NCBI RefSeq assembly: GCF_012933385.1
Contig: NZ_JABBPN010000027.1
Location: 1 to 47,877, forward strand
DNA from: Paenibacillus lemnae
Lineage (GTDB): Bacteria > Bacillota > Bacilli > Paenibacillales > Paenibacillaceae
Length of the DNA stretch: 47,877 nt
Direction of reading: 5' to 3'
A program made the translations under genes and the position numbers. The notes under the pieces were generated by a model. The model saw nothing but the letters and a program-made list of their open reading frames with translations. It was not told the DNA's origin and made no database searches. Within the stretch, counting starts at the first letter, position 1; each line of letters starts with the position of its first letter. This document shows, one piece after another, positions 1 through 8,768 of this stretch.

Positions 1-1669
1 CGGCTGCGGCCTGCGGCAGCGCAGCCGGTTCCCTCACCTCCGGCAGCAGGCCGGGGGTGAGGGGGGTGTGCGGCGGCGCGAGCGCAGCAGCCGCACGGGT
101 GCGGGCGGCCTCCGCCTGCTGCAGTGCAGCATGGCGGGCGGAGGCCGCCGACTGCGCCAGCAGCTCGGCGTGCTGGCGCTCCAGCTCTGCCAGGCGGACG
201 GTGTTCTTGTCCGCCGCCGCCGTGCGGAGCCGTTCGGCGAGCTCCGCCACGGCCCGCCGGTAGCCGGCCTTGATGTCCTCGGCCAGCCGCTTGCAGTAGT
301 TCAACACATATTCACCCGACAGGACCGCTTGAGTGTCTGTTGAACGTATGAGCATCTCTTCATTGAGTGAAGGAAGCACATTGTCCAGGGCTTGTTCCCA
401 CGCATCATCCCATGCCGCTGTGCGCTCCACCATTTCCCTCCATAAGGTGCGCAGATGAAAATCCACCTGGGAAGACATTTGCTGCTTCAAACGATTGACA
501 AACAGCTCCAATCGGCGGTTTTTCTCTTCCTCTGTCTTTCCTGCAGAAAAGAGAAACCCGACCTTAAATCCGCTCTTACGGCTTTCCAGCCAGGAAAGCG
601 CCAGGTCTCTCACATCTGCCGGCATCAGGTTGGCATTTCCAAGCAGCGCATCTGCTTCTTTTCTAAGATCCGAGGCAAGGGTATCCGGATATTCACGAGC
701 CTCGTTCCATTTATTTTCCTGCTCCTGGACCCTTATCTGCAGCGCATGTATCGCTTCTTCGCCGCCAATCTCCTCCAGCAGGGCATCTTTTTCCTCCTGA
801 TGACTGCGGATAAACTGTTCTGCATGGCTTTCTGTCACATGACGGAGCGAGCAGGCGACGCTGTATTCCAGCAGGGTATCCCGGTTTTCCAGTAAAGCGG
901 ACAATAGTGACTTTAAATCGGCCCATTGGTTATACGGGTGCTCGTGTTCTTTCAATGAAATACACATCAGACCACTGTACTGTACTTTCCATTGTTCAAA
1001 CGCTTTGTTCACATCGCTCAAATAAGAAGTCAGACTGAGTTCATCATCACGGTGCTTGTCAATCTGATTAACGATCAGATACAGCGGCTTTCCCCAATCG
1101 GACAAACTTTTAGCAAACATCAGATTGCTCTCAGACTGGACATGATTATAATCCATCACATAAAAAACCACGTCTGCCATGTGTAGTGCAGAATGGGTCG
1201 CTTTACGGTGTCCATCATCCGTAGAATCCACGCCGGGCGTATCCATCAGGACGCCATGCTTCCCAAGCCAGGGTATGTCTTCCCACACATCGATGGAGGA
1301 ATATTCGCCCCCGTTGCGGCAGTACTCTGCCAGTTCCTGTGTTGTTACATTCAGACTCGATTCTGTCCCGCCTCCGGCGCGGTGAATACTTGCCCGTGGA
1401 CTGCCATTACGAATCGTCACAACATTTGCACTCGTAGGCACGGGACCGGAAGGCAGCACTTTTGTACCGCAGAGGGCATTAATCATGCTCGATTTACCGG
1501 CAGAAAAATGACCGCAAAATGCTAATGTCAGCTCACCTGCAGCCTGTTTGGCAAGAAGATCTTTCGTCAAGGCAGCTGAGGATTCGTCATTCCATTCCGT
1601 AAATTGCTGTATGGCTTGTTGTAATTGCCCGGAGGTGAATCCGGTTTCAACTTCTGTCACAACCTTCAC
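1..1669 (-). CDS. dynA: Dynamin-like GTPase (DynA/YpbR type), N-terminal 556 residues, cut by window edge
   Basis: Large membrane-remodelling GTPase of the bacterial dynamin family; in B. subtilis DynA fuses and protects membranes. The reading frame stays open from a GTG at 1669 to the left edge, so the C-terminal part is missing. Visible G motifs: P-loop GHFSAGKS (about residues 53-60), switch Thr near 80, DTPG (143-146) and NQID (201-204). A charged helical region follows, then an Ala/Arg/Pro-rich segment at the edge that is far more GC-rich than the rest. The GTG start is chosen because an in-frame TAA lies just upstream and AGGAG sits 11 nt before it; a second GTG three codons later is possible. 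Transcribed alone from the promoter at 1731-1758. The bacterial family often carries two GTPase halves; only the first is visible here. Confidence 0.88.
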   Translation of the reverse strand, partial: MKVVTEVETGFTSGQLQQAIQQFTEWNDESSAALTKDLLAKQAAGELTLAFCGHFSAGKSSMINALCGTKVLPSGPVPTSANVVTIRNGSPRASIHRAGGGTESSLNVTTQELAEYCRNGGEYSSIDVWEDIPWLGKHGVLMDTPGVDSTDDGHRKATHSALHMADVVFYVMDYNHVQSESNLMFAKSLSDWGKPLYLIVNQIDKHRDDELSLTSYLSDVNKAFEQWKVQYSGLMCISLKEHEHPYNQWADLKSLLSALLENRDTLLEYSVACSLRHVTESHAEQFIRSHQEEKDALLEEIGGEEAIHALQIRVQEQENKWNEAREYPDTLASDLRKEADALLGNANLMPADVRDLALSWLESRKSGFKVGFLFSAGKTEEEKNRRLELFVNRLKQQMSSQVDFHLRTLWREMVERTAAWDDAWEQALDNVLPSLNEEMLIRSTDTQAVLSGEYVLNYCKRLAEDIKAGYRRAVAELAERLRTAAADKNTVRLAELERQHAELLAQSAASARHAALQQAEAARTRAAAALAPPHTPLTPGLLPEVREPAALPQAAA

Positions 1670-1730
1670 TGTTCTCTTCGCTCCTGTTCCTTATCCCTGA
1701 AGACATGGATGGTATAATTTCAATTCATTT

Positions 1731-1758
1731 ATTGTACCATTGTGTGGCTTGTAAGCAA
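1731..1758 (-). promoter_or_regulatory. Probable sigma-A promoter of the dynamin gene
   Basis: On the minus strand TTGCTT (1753-1758) and TACAAT (1731-1736) are separated by 16 bp, about 60 bp upstream of the GTG start. An imperfect dyad (ATGGTATAAT / ATTGTACCAT, 1709-1740) overlaps the -10 and could be an operator; that part is inference. The rest of 1670-1844 shows nothing clear. Confidence 0.5.
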
Positions 1759-1844
1759 AAGAGACCGCACAGGAAAAAATCCCGGGCGGCCGCTATTTGA
1801 AATTAGATCATGCAGAATCACTGTGACTCCAGTCCTGTTGTTAA

Positions 1845-2123
1845 TTACAATGCAGCTGCACTTTCAGCTTCCGGAATCAGAATTTCGAAGACATTGCCGT
1901 GCTGCAAAATTGTCAAACCGCGAGATTTGTCACGCATGACAACAACTTCAGGCTTTTGGGACATACGCTCCAAATAATGCTCCGGCGCTTCGCCGGAATG
2001 ACTGAATGTGATACCTTCCAATTCTTTTTCTTCATTTTCTTCCAGCTGGCTTTCCACCACCTGTTCAAAAATATCCGAGAACAATTCAAAGTTGTCCGTA
2101 TAAACCGAGATGCATTTCATCAT
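1845..2123 (-). CDS. Small acidic protein of unknown function, downstream of nth
   Basis: About 92 residues; family not recognised. The sequence starts MMKCISVYTDNF, has a Glu-rich middle (ESQLEENEEKELEG) and a C-terminal part predicted as beta strands. No signal peptide, membrane segment or cysteine pair is seen. ATG at 2123 (or the adjacent ATG at 2120) is preferred over the ATG at 2132 because AGAGG lies 9 nt before it, while the upstream ATG overlaps that site. It follows nth by about 25 nt, so the two are probably one transcript. Real gene likely because of the ribosome binding site and compact spacing. Confidence 0.65.
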   Translation of the reverse strand: MMKCISVYTDNFELFSDIFEQVVESQLEENEEKELEGITFSHSGEAPEHYLERMSQKPEVVVMRDKSRGLTILQHGNVFEILIPEAESAAAL

Positions 2124-2148
2124 TAATCCCATCCTCTTTTGTCTTTGT

Positions 2149-2835
2149 CTATTTCTTGCTGCTTGCGGTCTGTTCCTTATTCTTCCTGACGACTGACGTT
2201 TTCATACGTTTCTTGCCTTCACGGCACACGTCGAGAAGCGGACATACCTGGCACATCGGATTTTGCGCTTTACAGTGGTATCTGCCGAAAAAAATCAGTC
2301 GATGATGCGTTAGTGTCCATTCGTTCTGCGGCACTCTCTTCATCAGCTTTCTTTCCACGTCCAGCACACTGTCTTTCCAGCCTGCAAGTCCGAGACGCTT
2401 GGATACTCTCTCCACATGGGTATCTACCGCGATAGCCGGCACTCCAAATGCGTTAGAAACGACGACATTCGCTGTTTTGCGTCCGACCCCGGGCAGCTTG
2501 ACCAATTGATCATGCGCTTCCGGCACTTCGCTTCCGTACTGTTCGATCAGAATCAGGCAAAGACTCTGAATATGCTTGGCTTTATTGCGGAACAATCCGA
2601 TCCTGCGGATGTCCTGCTCCAGTTCTTCAATTGGAACCGAGACATAATCCTGGGGAGTCTTGTATTTCCGGAACAGATCTTTCGTCACCTTGTTCACTGT
2701 TTCATCTGTGCATTGAGCAGACAGCAGAACTGCAATGGTCAGCTCAAAGGCATTCTCATGATTCAGTTCACAATGCGCATCGGGGTACATTTGACCGATG
2801 GTATCGAGAATATGCCTTACGGCAGCCGTGTTCAT
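2149..2835 (-). CDS. nth: Endonuclease III (DNA glycosylase/AP lyase)
   Basis: Bifunctional glycosylase that removes oxidised pyrimidines and nicks the abasic site in base excision repair. The 228-residue product has the helix-hairpin-helix LPGVGRKTANV with catalytic Lys120, catalytic Asp138 in IAVDTH, and the iron-sulfur ligands C188-x6-C195-x2-C198-x5-C204. Start ATG at 2835 has GGAGG 8 nt upstream; an upstream in-frame start at 2853 would put the ribosome site inside the coding region. The ribosome site comes directly after the T-run of the SLH-gene terminator, so there is no room for a promoter between them. In B. subtilis nth follows dnaD; here the two are some 22 kb apart. Confidence 0.96.
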   Translation of the reverse strand: MNTAAVRHILDTIGQMYPDAHCELNHENAFELTIAVLLSAQCTDETVNKVTKDLFRKYKTPQDYVSVPIEELEQDIRRIGLFRNKAKHIQSLCLILIEQYGSEVPEAHDQLVKLPGVGRKTANVVVSNAFGVPAIAVDTHVERVSKRLGLAGWKDSVLDVERKLMKRVPQNEWTLTHHRLIFFGRYHCKAQNPMCQVCPLLDVCREGKKRMKTSVVRKNKEQTASSKK

Positions 2836-2851
2836 ATCAGGTCCCTCCCGC

Positions 2852-2890
2852 AAAAAAAAGTCTTGATGCGAGCAAATCCCGCATCAAGAC
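2852..2890 (-). terminator. Rho-independent terminator of the SLH-protein gene
   Basis: A perfect 11-bp stem (GTCTTGATGCG / CGCATCAAGAC, 2860-2870 with 2880-2890) is followed on the minus strand by eight T. It ends 17 nt before the nth start codon. Confidence 0.9.
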
Positions 2891-2920
2891 GGTGTTTCTC
2901 GTGTATTCCCCATGTGACAA

Positions 2921-5644
2921 CTATTGTTTCACGACCTCTACAACGGAACCGTTGCTGAAATACAGTACAATATTATCATTTTCTTTAAGGGATTGCACGG
3001 ACAAGTTCTGATCATTTTGGTGAACAAATACGTTTGATGCTGCCCGGAAGCGATAATCATCGGTCGTATAGGTTCGTTTTACCAGGATATCTCCATTTTC
3101 ATATCTCCAGAACGAGCGGCTCAGAGAATCCAGCACTTTTACAATCGTCGTACCATCAATATCTTTACGAACCTCTACCCGATCATTGGTCGTAAGGCTT
3201 GAAAGGCTGGACGATACGGCTCCGCCCCGGATCACTTTTACGGCTCCGGAAATCACAATCGGCTGATTCGCTCCGTTGAAAGCTTTTACGGTGAGCGAAT
3301 TTCCGGCAGCATCCACACTAACGATTTGGCCCAATGTCAATTTAACTTCCTGAATGACGACAGGCGTCGTCCCCACAAACTGAACATTGATCAATGAACC
3401 TTGACGCAGGTCGGAAATCCGCAGCATTTGGCCGTTCTCATCGGTCATTTGAGCCTTGTCCGTGTAGAACATGCTGGTAACTCCTTCATTTGACACTCGG
3501 ATACGGTTCAGTGAAGGCTCTGTTGCCGTCACTTCAAACTGCAGCGATGTCTTGGACTTCAGACTGGCCAGAAGATCCTGGTTGGCTGACAGCTGTGCCG
3601 ACACTTCATCACCGACTTTGAGATCCGAAAGGGCAGCTGTCTGTTTGCTGTACAACTCTACGGAAGGATTACTGTAAGGAATTTTTACCGTTTGACCATC
3701 AAGTGTCAATATACTGATCGTCTTAGAAGTCGTATTAATGTCCAGTATTCTGCCATCATATTTGTAGACAATCTCAAGCGATAATGCACGGTTCCCCAAA
3801 TGCTTGATATTGACTTTTCTTCCTGCACCCAAAAGGCCTTCCACCGCAGACAATGTACTCCCTGCCGACGAATCCAGTTTCGTTTTCGAATCCAGGACGA
3901 TGACTTGTGGTTTTCCTTCACTGTCGCTGACCATCAGCCAGTTTTTAGCGGAATCATAACGCACCACTGTAGCCTGATTCATCACTTCCATCTGGCGTCC
4001 AAGAACGGCAATACGCGTGACCTTCTCTTCACCATTGATCGTCAGTTCCACCTGGTCTCCGGCAGTGGCATCCGGAATCAGATCATCCAGCACAGGCTGT
4101 GCAATACCGCTGATGGCCAGTTCAGGTTTCTCAGCAAGAAATTTGGTTTCCAGCTGTGTGCTGCCGTTTCGTTTGTAAGTCACGGTCTTGCCGCTTTTCT
4201 CTACGGCGTAAAGCATGGCGGTAACCGTACGATCCACACTTTGATTAATTTCCACTTTTTTCAGGACACTGTTCTCCACGGTATAACTCACAATCGATCC
4301 GGCTTTCAGTTCTGCTGGATTCAGAAGCTGATTCTGATACTGGATCAGTGTGCTGTCATTCCAGTTGAAAGTTTCCACCAGCGTGCCTGCACCATCTCTG
4401 AACGTGATCGTCTTGCTGGTGTTATCCACAGCCTGAATGATTCCAGCTGCTGTCTTGTTTACCAATCCGTTCTTCACACGGATGGCAACCACTCGTTTTT
4501 GAGGGCTGAATGTTTCTCTTTCGACGGTGACAACACTGCCCGGTACCAATGCTTTGGCATCGTTCGGATCAATTTTGTTTCCGTTCTGATCCATAAACAG
4601 CGTGCTGCTGTCATAGGACAGTTCTTCAAAAGAGTTATCCGTATCGAACCAAATCACATTGTTTGGCGACAGTCTGGCGTACTTGCGTTCAAAAGACTCC
4701 ACCTTTTGCTCCGGGTCTAAGATTTCCAAATAAGACGCAGCTCCGTTTTTGGCAATCACGGTCACCTGCGTATATGGCTTGATGTCCGATATGGCCAATC
4801 GTTTCTCAGAAGATTTTTCAAATGTTGCTGTAGTCGGAAGCAGCGGGAACGAACGATTCTGTCCGTCTGTGTACAGCTCAATCTTATCGCTGCTTATCGA
4901 AGTGACATACCCTTCATACTGATTCTCATACTGGGCATCAATATACGCTTGTGCCCGGCTGAAGAACGTGGCGAGCTGTGCACGGGTCACGGCTCCTTGA
5001 GGATCAAACTTATTGCCGTTTACTCCCTTGGCCAGACCCAATTCAACCGCAGCGTTCACATATCCCAGACGATCTACTGATATCTTGGCGTTATCCGCAA
5101 AGCCCGTCGCTTGGTTCATTGCCGCATTCGCATCCGATGTACGGCCGATCGAGCGGATTAATACTTCAGTGATCCATTCACGGGAAGCTTTATTCGCCCC
5201 CCAAATCACCTTTTCATCTTTGTAATCCGATTCTTTTTTCCTGTCGAGCAGGCTTTGCTGAAGCGCCAATTGCACGTACGGTACAAAGTAGTTATTCACT
5301 TTCATATTTGTCGGTAATGCCGTAGACGTGCCGGTGCTAACTGAGACATTCATATTCAAGAAACGGATTGCCATCGTGACAGCTTCCTGCTGGGTAACGG
5401 GATCATTTGGACGAAACTTTCCGTTATTCCCCATAACGATACCTTGTGCTGCCAGCTGATAAATATATTTTTCTCCCCAATATCCGTTTGCCACGTCACT
5501 GAAAAGATTAGGCGCACCCGCCGTAATACTTGTATTCTCTCCTGCCGCATATGCCGCGACAGAACCCGACCCCATAACCATTAGCCCGGCCATGACGGCG
5601 GAGACCACTTTTTTGGAATGATGTTTATTACGTCTTAATAGCAT
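2921..5644 (-). CDS. SLH-domain surface protein with repeated beta modules
   Basis: Secreted, 907-residue surface protein expected to bind secondary cell-wall polymer through N-terminal SLH domains. A basic N-terminus and hydrophobic core form a signal peptide ending near AAYA. One clear SLH motif follows (NLFSDVANGYWGEKYI... RPNDPVTQQEAV), then a degenerate one (about 110-165) and a third (about 180-230). The remaining ~670 residues hold at least seven short related units of the form G-x-I/V-x-x-I-x-x-x-x-x-x-I-x-I plus a polar turn, e.g. GRILDINTTSKTISILT and GQIVSVDAAGNSLTVKA. No enzyme motif is seen. ATG at 5644 is chosen: AAGGGG precedes it, while the upstream TTG at 5665 overlaps that site. 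It follows a GerMN lipoprotein gene by about 90 nt and ends at a strong terminator. Confidence 0.88.
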   Translation of the reverse strand: MLLRRNKHHSKKVVSAVMAGLMVMGSGSVAAYAAGENTSITAGAPNLFSDVANGYWGEKYIYQLAAQGIVMGNNGKFRPNDPVTQQEAVTMAIRFLNMNVSVSTGTSTALPTNMKVNNYFVPYVQLALQQSLLDRKKESDYKDEKVIWGANKASREWITEVLIRSIGRTSDANAAMNQATGFADNAKISVDRLGYVNAAVELGLAKGVNGNKFDPQGAVTRAQLATFFSRAQAYIDAQYENQYEGYVTSISSDKIELYTDGQNRSFPLLPTTATFEKSSEKRLAISDIKPYTQVTVIAKNGAASYLEILDPEQKVESFERKYARLSPNNVIWFDTDNSFEELSYDSSTLFMDQNGNKIDPNDAKALVPGSVVTVERETFSPQKRVVAIRVKNGLVNKTAAGIIQAVDNTSKTITFRDGAGTLVETFNWNDSTLIQYQNQLLNPAELKAGSIVSYTVENSVLKKVEINQSVDRTVTAMLYAVEKSGKTVTYKRNGSTQLETKFLAEKPELAISGIAQPVLDDLIPDATAGDQVELTINGEEKVTRIAVLGRQMEVMNQATVVRYDSAKNWLMVSDSEGKPQVIVLDSKTKLDSSAGSTLSAVEGLLGAGRKVNIKHLGNRALSLEIVYKYDGRILDINTTSKTISILTLDGQTVKIPYSNPSVELYSKQTAALSDLKVGDEVSAQLSANQDLLASLKSKTSLQFEVTATEPSLNRIRVSNEGVTSMFYTDKAQMTDENGQMLRISDLRQGSLINVQFVGTTPVVIQEVKLTLGQIVSVDAAGNSLTVKAFNGANQPIVISGAVKVIRGGAVSSSLSSLTTNDRVEVRKDIDGTTIVKVLDSLSRSFWRYENGDILVKRTYTTDDYRFRAASNVFVHQNDQNLSVQSLKENDNIVLYFSNGSVVEVVKQ

Positions 5645-5731
5645 GAATGATGTTTCCCCTTTCAAATCTGCTGTTCTTCTTTCATTATTTCTATTATTCG
5701 ACAGCAGTGTGTGATCTCCTTCCCGCCGTCA

Positions 5732-6415
5732 TTACCGGGTTTCAGGATTGTTTAATGATACATGGCCCATCAGGCTTTCCACTTGGCTGCCGTCTACCAG
5801 CAGCTGGATGGACTGAACTTCATCAAACTGAAAATACGTCTGCTTCAACGCATCCATAGCAAATGCTTCTACACCGGAACCCATATTCGCTGTATCCGGT
5901 ATGTGGAGATCCAATGTAAGCGCACCATCTTCAAATGTCAGCGACAGAAGCTCAATATTTTGCCATAGCGGATACTGTTCGTCCGAGTCGCTGGTCTGAA
6001 GTGCTTTAAAAGCGGCCTCAAGCTTGGACTTTTCATCTTCATACTGGATATCCGCTGATCCTTCAAGCAGCTCCATAGCATCTGGATCCGTGTAATAAAC
6101 TTTAATGGTTTCTGTCTTTTCCTCCGGTTCAACAGCTGTGTTATCTGGTGAAGCTGAATTATCCGGTGAATCGGTCTGGCTTGACCCACCGCCGCCTGCA
6201 GTGGAATCACCACCGCCTGCACCATTCGAGCTGTCTGGCGTCTCGCTGTCTGCCGGAGTCTCTGGTTCCTCACTAGGCTCAGCTGGCGTCGTTACTGCGG
6301 GTTCCTGATTATTGTCTTCCGTCGGAGCGGGAGCCGCTCCAGGTTTATCTCCACATGCCGTTCCCAGCAGCATAACCGCTGCCAGGAGCGCCGCAGACCA
6401 TATTTTTTTATTCAT
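5732..6415 (-). CDS. GerMN-domain lipoprotein, copy 1
   Basis: Predicted lipoprotein of 227 residues. A signal peptide ends in the lipobox LLGTAC with Cys21 as lipid site. A long linker rich in Pro, Glu, Thr, Ser and Gly (about 22-105) leads to a C-terminal GerMN domain that begins IKVYYTDPDAMELL and ends VDGSQVESLMGHV. GerMN domains occur in GerM and other sporulation or envelope lipoproteins; the substrate is not known. ATG at 6415 has GGAGG 7 nt upstream. It lies 32 nt after an amidase gene, forming a pair that is repeated at 8034-10259. Role in cell-wall hydrolase control is inference from this pairing. Confidence 0.88.
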   Translation of the reverse strand: MNKKIWSAALLAAVMLLGTACGDKPGAAPAPTEDNNQEPAVTTPAEPSEEPETPADSETPDSSNGAGGGDSTAGGGGSSQTDSPDNSASPDNTAVEPEEKTETIKVYYTDPDAMELLEGSADIQYEDEKSKLEAAFKALQTSDSDEQYPLWQNIELLSLTFEDGALTLDLHIPDTANMGSGVEAFAMDALKQTYFQFDEVQSIQLLVDGSQVESLMGHVSLNNPETR

Positions 6416-6447
6416 CTGCACACCTCCACTTACCATTTATCTTCCAA

Positions 6448-7821
6448 TTATTTAATATATTCTTTTAGACCATCAACAATCGACTGGGCTACACGGTTTT
6501 GAACATTGTTATCAAACAGCTTGCTCTCATCTGTTTTGTTGGTCAAAAACCCGACTTCCAGCAAAATGGCAGGCATGTTCGTTTCACGAATAACATGGAA
6601 GTTTCCATATTTTACTTTACGGTCTTTTAAACCTACTGCTTTCAGCATGTGCTTGTGAATAACATTAGCCAAAGATTTGCTTGAAGAACGTTCATAAAAC
6701 GTCTCGGTCCCTGAAGCTGATGAAGGGCCTGCATTGGCATGGATGGAAATGAACACATCTGCTTTTAAATTATTCGCAATCTTCACACGGTCCCTGAGTT
6801 CCAAAAACGTATCATCACTTCGGGTAAGCACGACATCAATGTTTTTATCATTCTGCAGCAGCTTTGCTGTTTTGAGGGCCAGGCTAAGCGCAAAGTCTTT
6901 CTCCTTTTTCTTGGACACACTGATCGCTCCCGGATCATGAGCACCATGACCGGCATCAATCACCACCAGCTTTTTGCCTTTCGCACCTGGCTCGGGTGCA
7001 GGTGTTGAAGCTGTGTTCAAGTCTACGATAAACAAACCTGATGCATCATTATGCAGCGTGTAGTTCTTTGCATAACTAAGGTCAATGACCATGCGTACGG
7101 TAGATGGATTGTTGTTAAACAGCGAGTATCGCACAGATTTCACATCCGGATATCCTGTGACAGCCAGATCTCCGTGGTATGTGTCATCAAGATTGTTATT
7201 GCTGCCAAAGTCCTTGGAGAATTCTGCATTCTCGATATCAATAACAATCCTGTCAGGCGAAGTCAGAGTCATGACTTTAGGTTTCACCGTACCCGTTGCA
7301 GCCACCATTAAACGGTTATTACTGAAACTGATACCATCAATGGTAGTCAGTGAACCGTTTTGAGAACCGCCAGGGTTTGAACCTACATAATCCGGGGTAA
7401 TAAGATATACCGCTTTTTCATGGTTATTCCAGCTGACATTCATGCCCATTTGCTCACTCACAAAGCGGATGGGTATAATTGTCGTACCACCGCGTAACAC
7501 AGGCGCTTTCGCGATGTTTTCACGGTTACCGTCAATATTAGCAGAGCTGCTTCCAACCACCATCTCGACGGTTTTGCCCCCACCTTGTACGGTTACTTTT
7601 TGAGCCGCCTTATTCCAGCTGACAGAATATCCAAGGTTCTCGGAAATAACACGAATCGGCACCATGACCGTTCCATTGATATTTTCAACATGGACTCCTT
7701 GTGACAAGTTCAACTCATTCTCGTTCATATAGATTTTGGCACTATATGAACTGGCATCCGCACCTTTAGGAAACACCAACATGATGATGAACAGAAACAT
7801 TAACAAACTAAACTTCTTCAT
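6448..7821 (-). CDS. N-acetylmuramoyl-L-alanine amidase, copy 1
   Basis: Exported Zn-dependent peptidoglycan amidase of 457 residues that cuts between muramic acid and the stem peptide. Order: signal peptide (1-23), copper-amine-oxidase-like N domain (about 30-140, with VMVPIRVISENLGYSVSW and a second TTIIPIRFVSEQMGM unit), AMIN-type domain (about 160-270, RYSLFNNNPSTVRMVIDL), and amidase_3 domain (285-455). Zn ligands H292 (DAGHGAHDPG), E307 (EKDF) and H361 (ISIHANA) and catalytic E422 (LLEVGFLTN) are all present. ATG at 7821 has a GGGGTGAAGG site. Starts the second amidase-GerMN-SLH transcript; the terminator at 7948-7981 separates it from copy 2. Confidence 0.95.
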   Translation of the reverse strand: MKKFSLLMFLFIIMLVFPKGADASSYSAKIYMNENELNLSQGVHVENINGTVMVPIRVISENLGYSVSWNKAAQKVTVQGGGKTVEMVVGSSSANIDGNRENIAKAPVLRGGTTIIPIRFVSEQMGMNVSWNNHEKAVYLITPDYVGSNPGGSQNGSLTTIDGISFSNNRLMVAATGTVKPKVMTLTSPDRIVIDIENAEFSKDFGSNNNLDDTYHGDLAVTGYPDVKSVRYSLFNNNPSTVRMVIDLSYAKNYTLHNDASGLFIVDLNTASTPAPEPGAKGKKLVVIDAGHGAHDPGAISVSKKKEKDFALSLALKTAKLLQNDKNIDVVLTRSDDTFLELRDRVKIANNLKADVFISIHANAGPSSASGTETFYERSSSKSLANVIHKHMLKAVGLKDRKVKYGNFHVIRETNMPAILLEVGFLTNKTDESKLFDNNVQNRVAQSIVDGLKEYIK

Positions 7822-7947
7822 CCTTCACCCCTACCATCCTCTTATTCTACCATAAATTGGCGTTTTCTTCCCGGCCTGTCCGACATTACCTGACACACTA
7901 TAGACGCGACCATGACCCTAAAGTTGCGAAATTATTCCCGTTTTACC

Positions 7948-7981
7948 AAAAAAAATCCCGCCGCTGAGATACAGCGGCGAG
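7948..7981 (-). terminator. Terminator after GerMN copy 2
   Basis: Perfect 8-bp stem CGCCGCTG/CAGCGGCG (7959-7966 with 7972-7979), five-base loop, then a T-run on the minus strand. It closes the amidase-2/GerMN-2 unit. Confidence 0.85.
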
Positions 7982-8033
7982 AATAATGGGTATAACCTAT
8001 CATTTTTCAATGTTGTTATCAGACAAAATGCAT

Positions 8034-8744
8034 TTATTGCGCATTTCTTGTCATCGGGTGTTCCAGTTCTACATGACCCATTAGCGTCTCAACTTGTTTG
8101 CCATCGACGAGTAATTCAAGGGATTCCACTTCATCAAACTGGAAAAAAGTTTTATGCAAAGCTTCCAGCGCAAACATTTCTCCACCGGATCCCAGATTGG
8201 CTTCAGCTGGCTTGTTCACATCCAGTGTCAATGCTCCGTTCTCAAACTGCACACCATTTAAAGTGATCTTGTCACTCCAAAGCGGTATCAGCTGCTCATT
8301 GCTGCTTTCTTGCAGAGCCTTGAAAGCTTTGGCATACTTGTCTTTTTCTTCAGTATACGTGATCTCTGCAGATGCCTTTTTCAGCTCCATCAAATCCGGA
8401 TCGGTATAGTATACAACAATTTTCTCCTTGCGTGCAGGCGCTTCCTGCTGCTTGGTTTCACCGGTGCTAGATGATGGATCATTCGATGCGGTCGTTGTTC
8501 CTGCTGTACCTTGAGCTTGATCCTTCACGGGAGTGTCCTCCTGTTTGGGGGTATCTTTACTTTCATTCTCTGTCGGTGTCGAATCGGCAGGCACGTCAAC
8601 GTTCGGCTGTTTACTAGCTTCCGTAACCGGCTCCATTGCAGCAGGTTTGACTGCAGGTGCAGCTTCCGGCTTGGCACCACATCCGGTGCTTACAGCCAAT
8701 GCCATAGTCAGCATACCAACTGCTAGATATTTTACATTTCTCAT
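8034..8744 (-). CDS. GerMN-domain lipoprotein, copy 2
   Basis: Paralogue of the lipoprotein at 5732-6415, 236 residues. Signal peptide and lipobox VSTGC with Cys22; a long Ala/Pro/Thr/Glu/Lys linker (about 23-120); C-terminal GerMN domain starting IVVYYTDPDLMELK and ending VDGKQVETLMGHVEL. The GerMN domains of the two copies are clearly alike (for example TFFQFDEVESLELLVDGKQV against TYFQFDEVQSIQLLVDGSQV), whereas the linkers have diverged. ATG at 8744 has GGGGG 8-9 nt before it. Located 24 nt after amidase copy 2, most likely cotranscribed with it. Confidence 0.88.
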   Translation of the reverse strand: MRNVKYLAVGMLTMALAVSTGCGAKPEAAPAVKPAAMEPVTEASKQPNVDVPADSTPTENESKDTPKQEDTPVKDQAQGTAGTTTASNDPSSSTGETKQQEAPARKEKIVVYYTDPDLMELKKASAEITYTEEKDKYAKAFKALQESSNEQLIPLWSDKITLNGVQFENGALTLDVNKPAEANLGSGGEMFALEALHKTFFQFDEVESLELLVDGKQVETLMGHVELEHPMTRNAQ

Positions 8745-8768
8745 AATGACGTCCCCCTATGAAGTACA

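Noticed and set aside
3800..4720. 306-codon plus-strand open frame
   Set aside because: Antisense to the SLH gene, no ribosome site, His/Cys/Phe-rich translation of a shadow frame.
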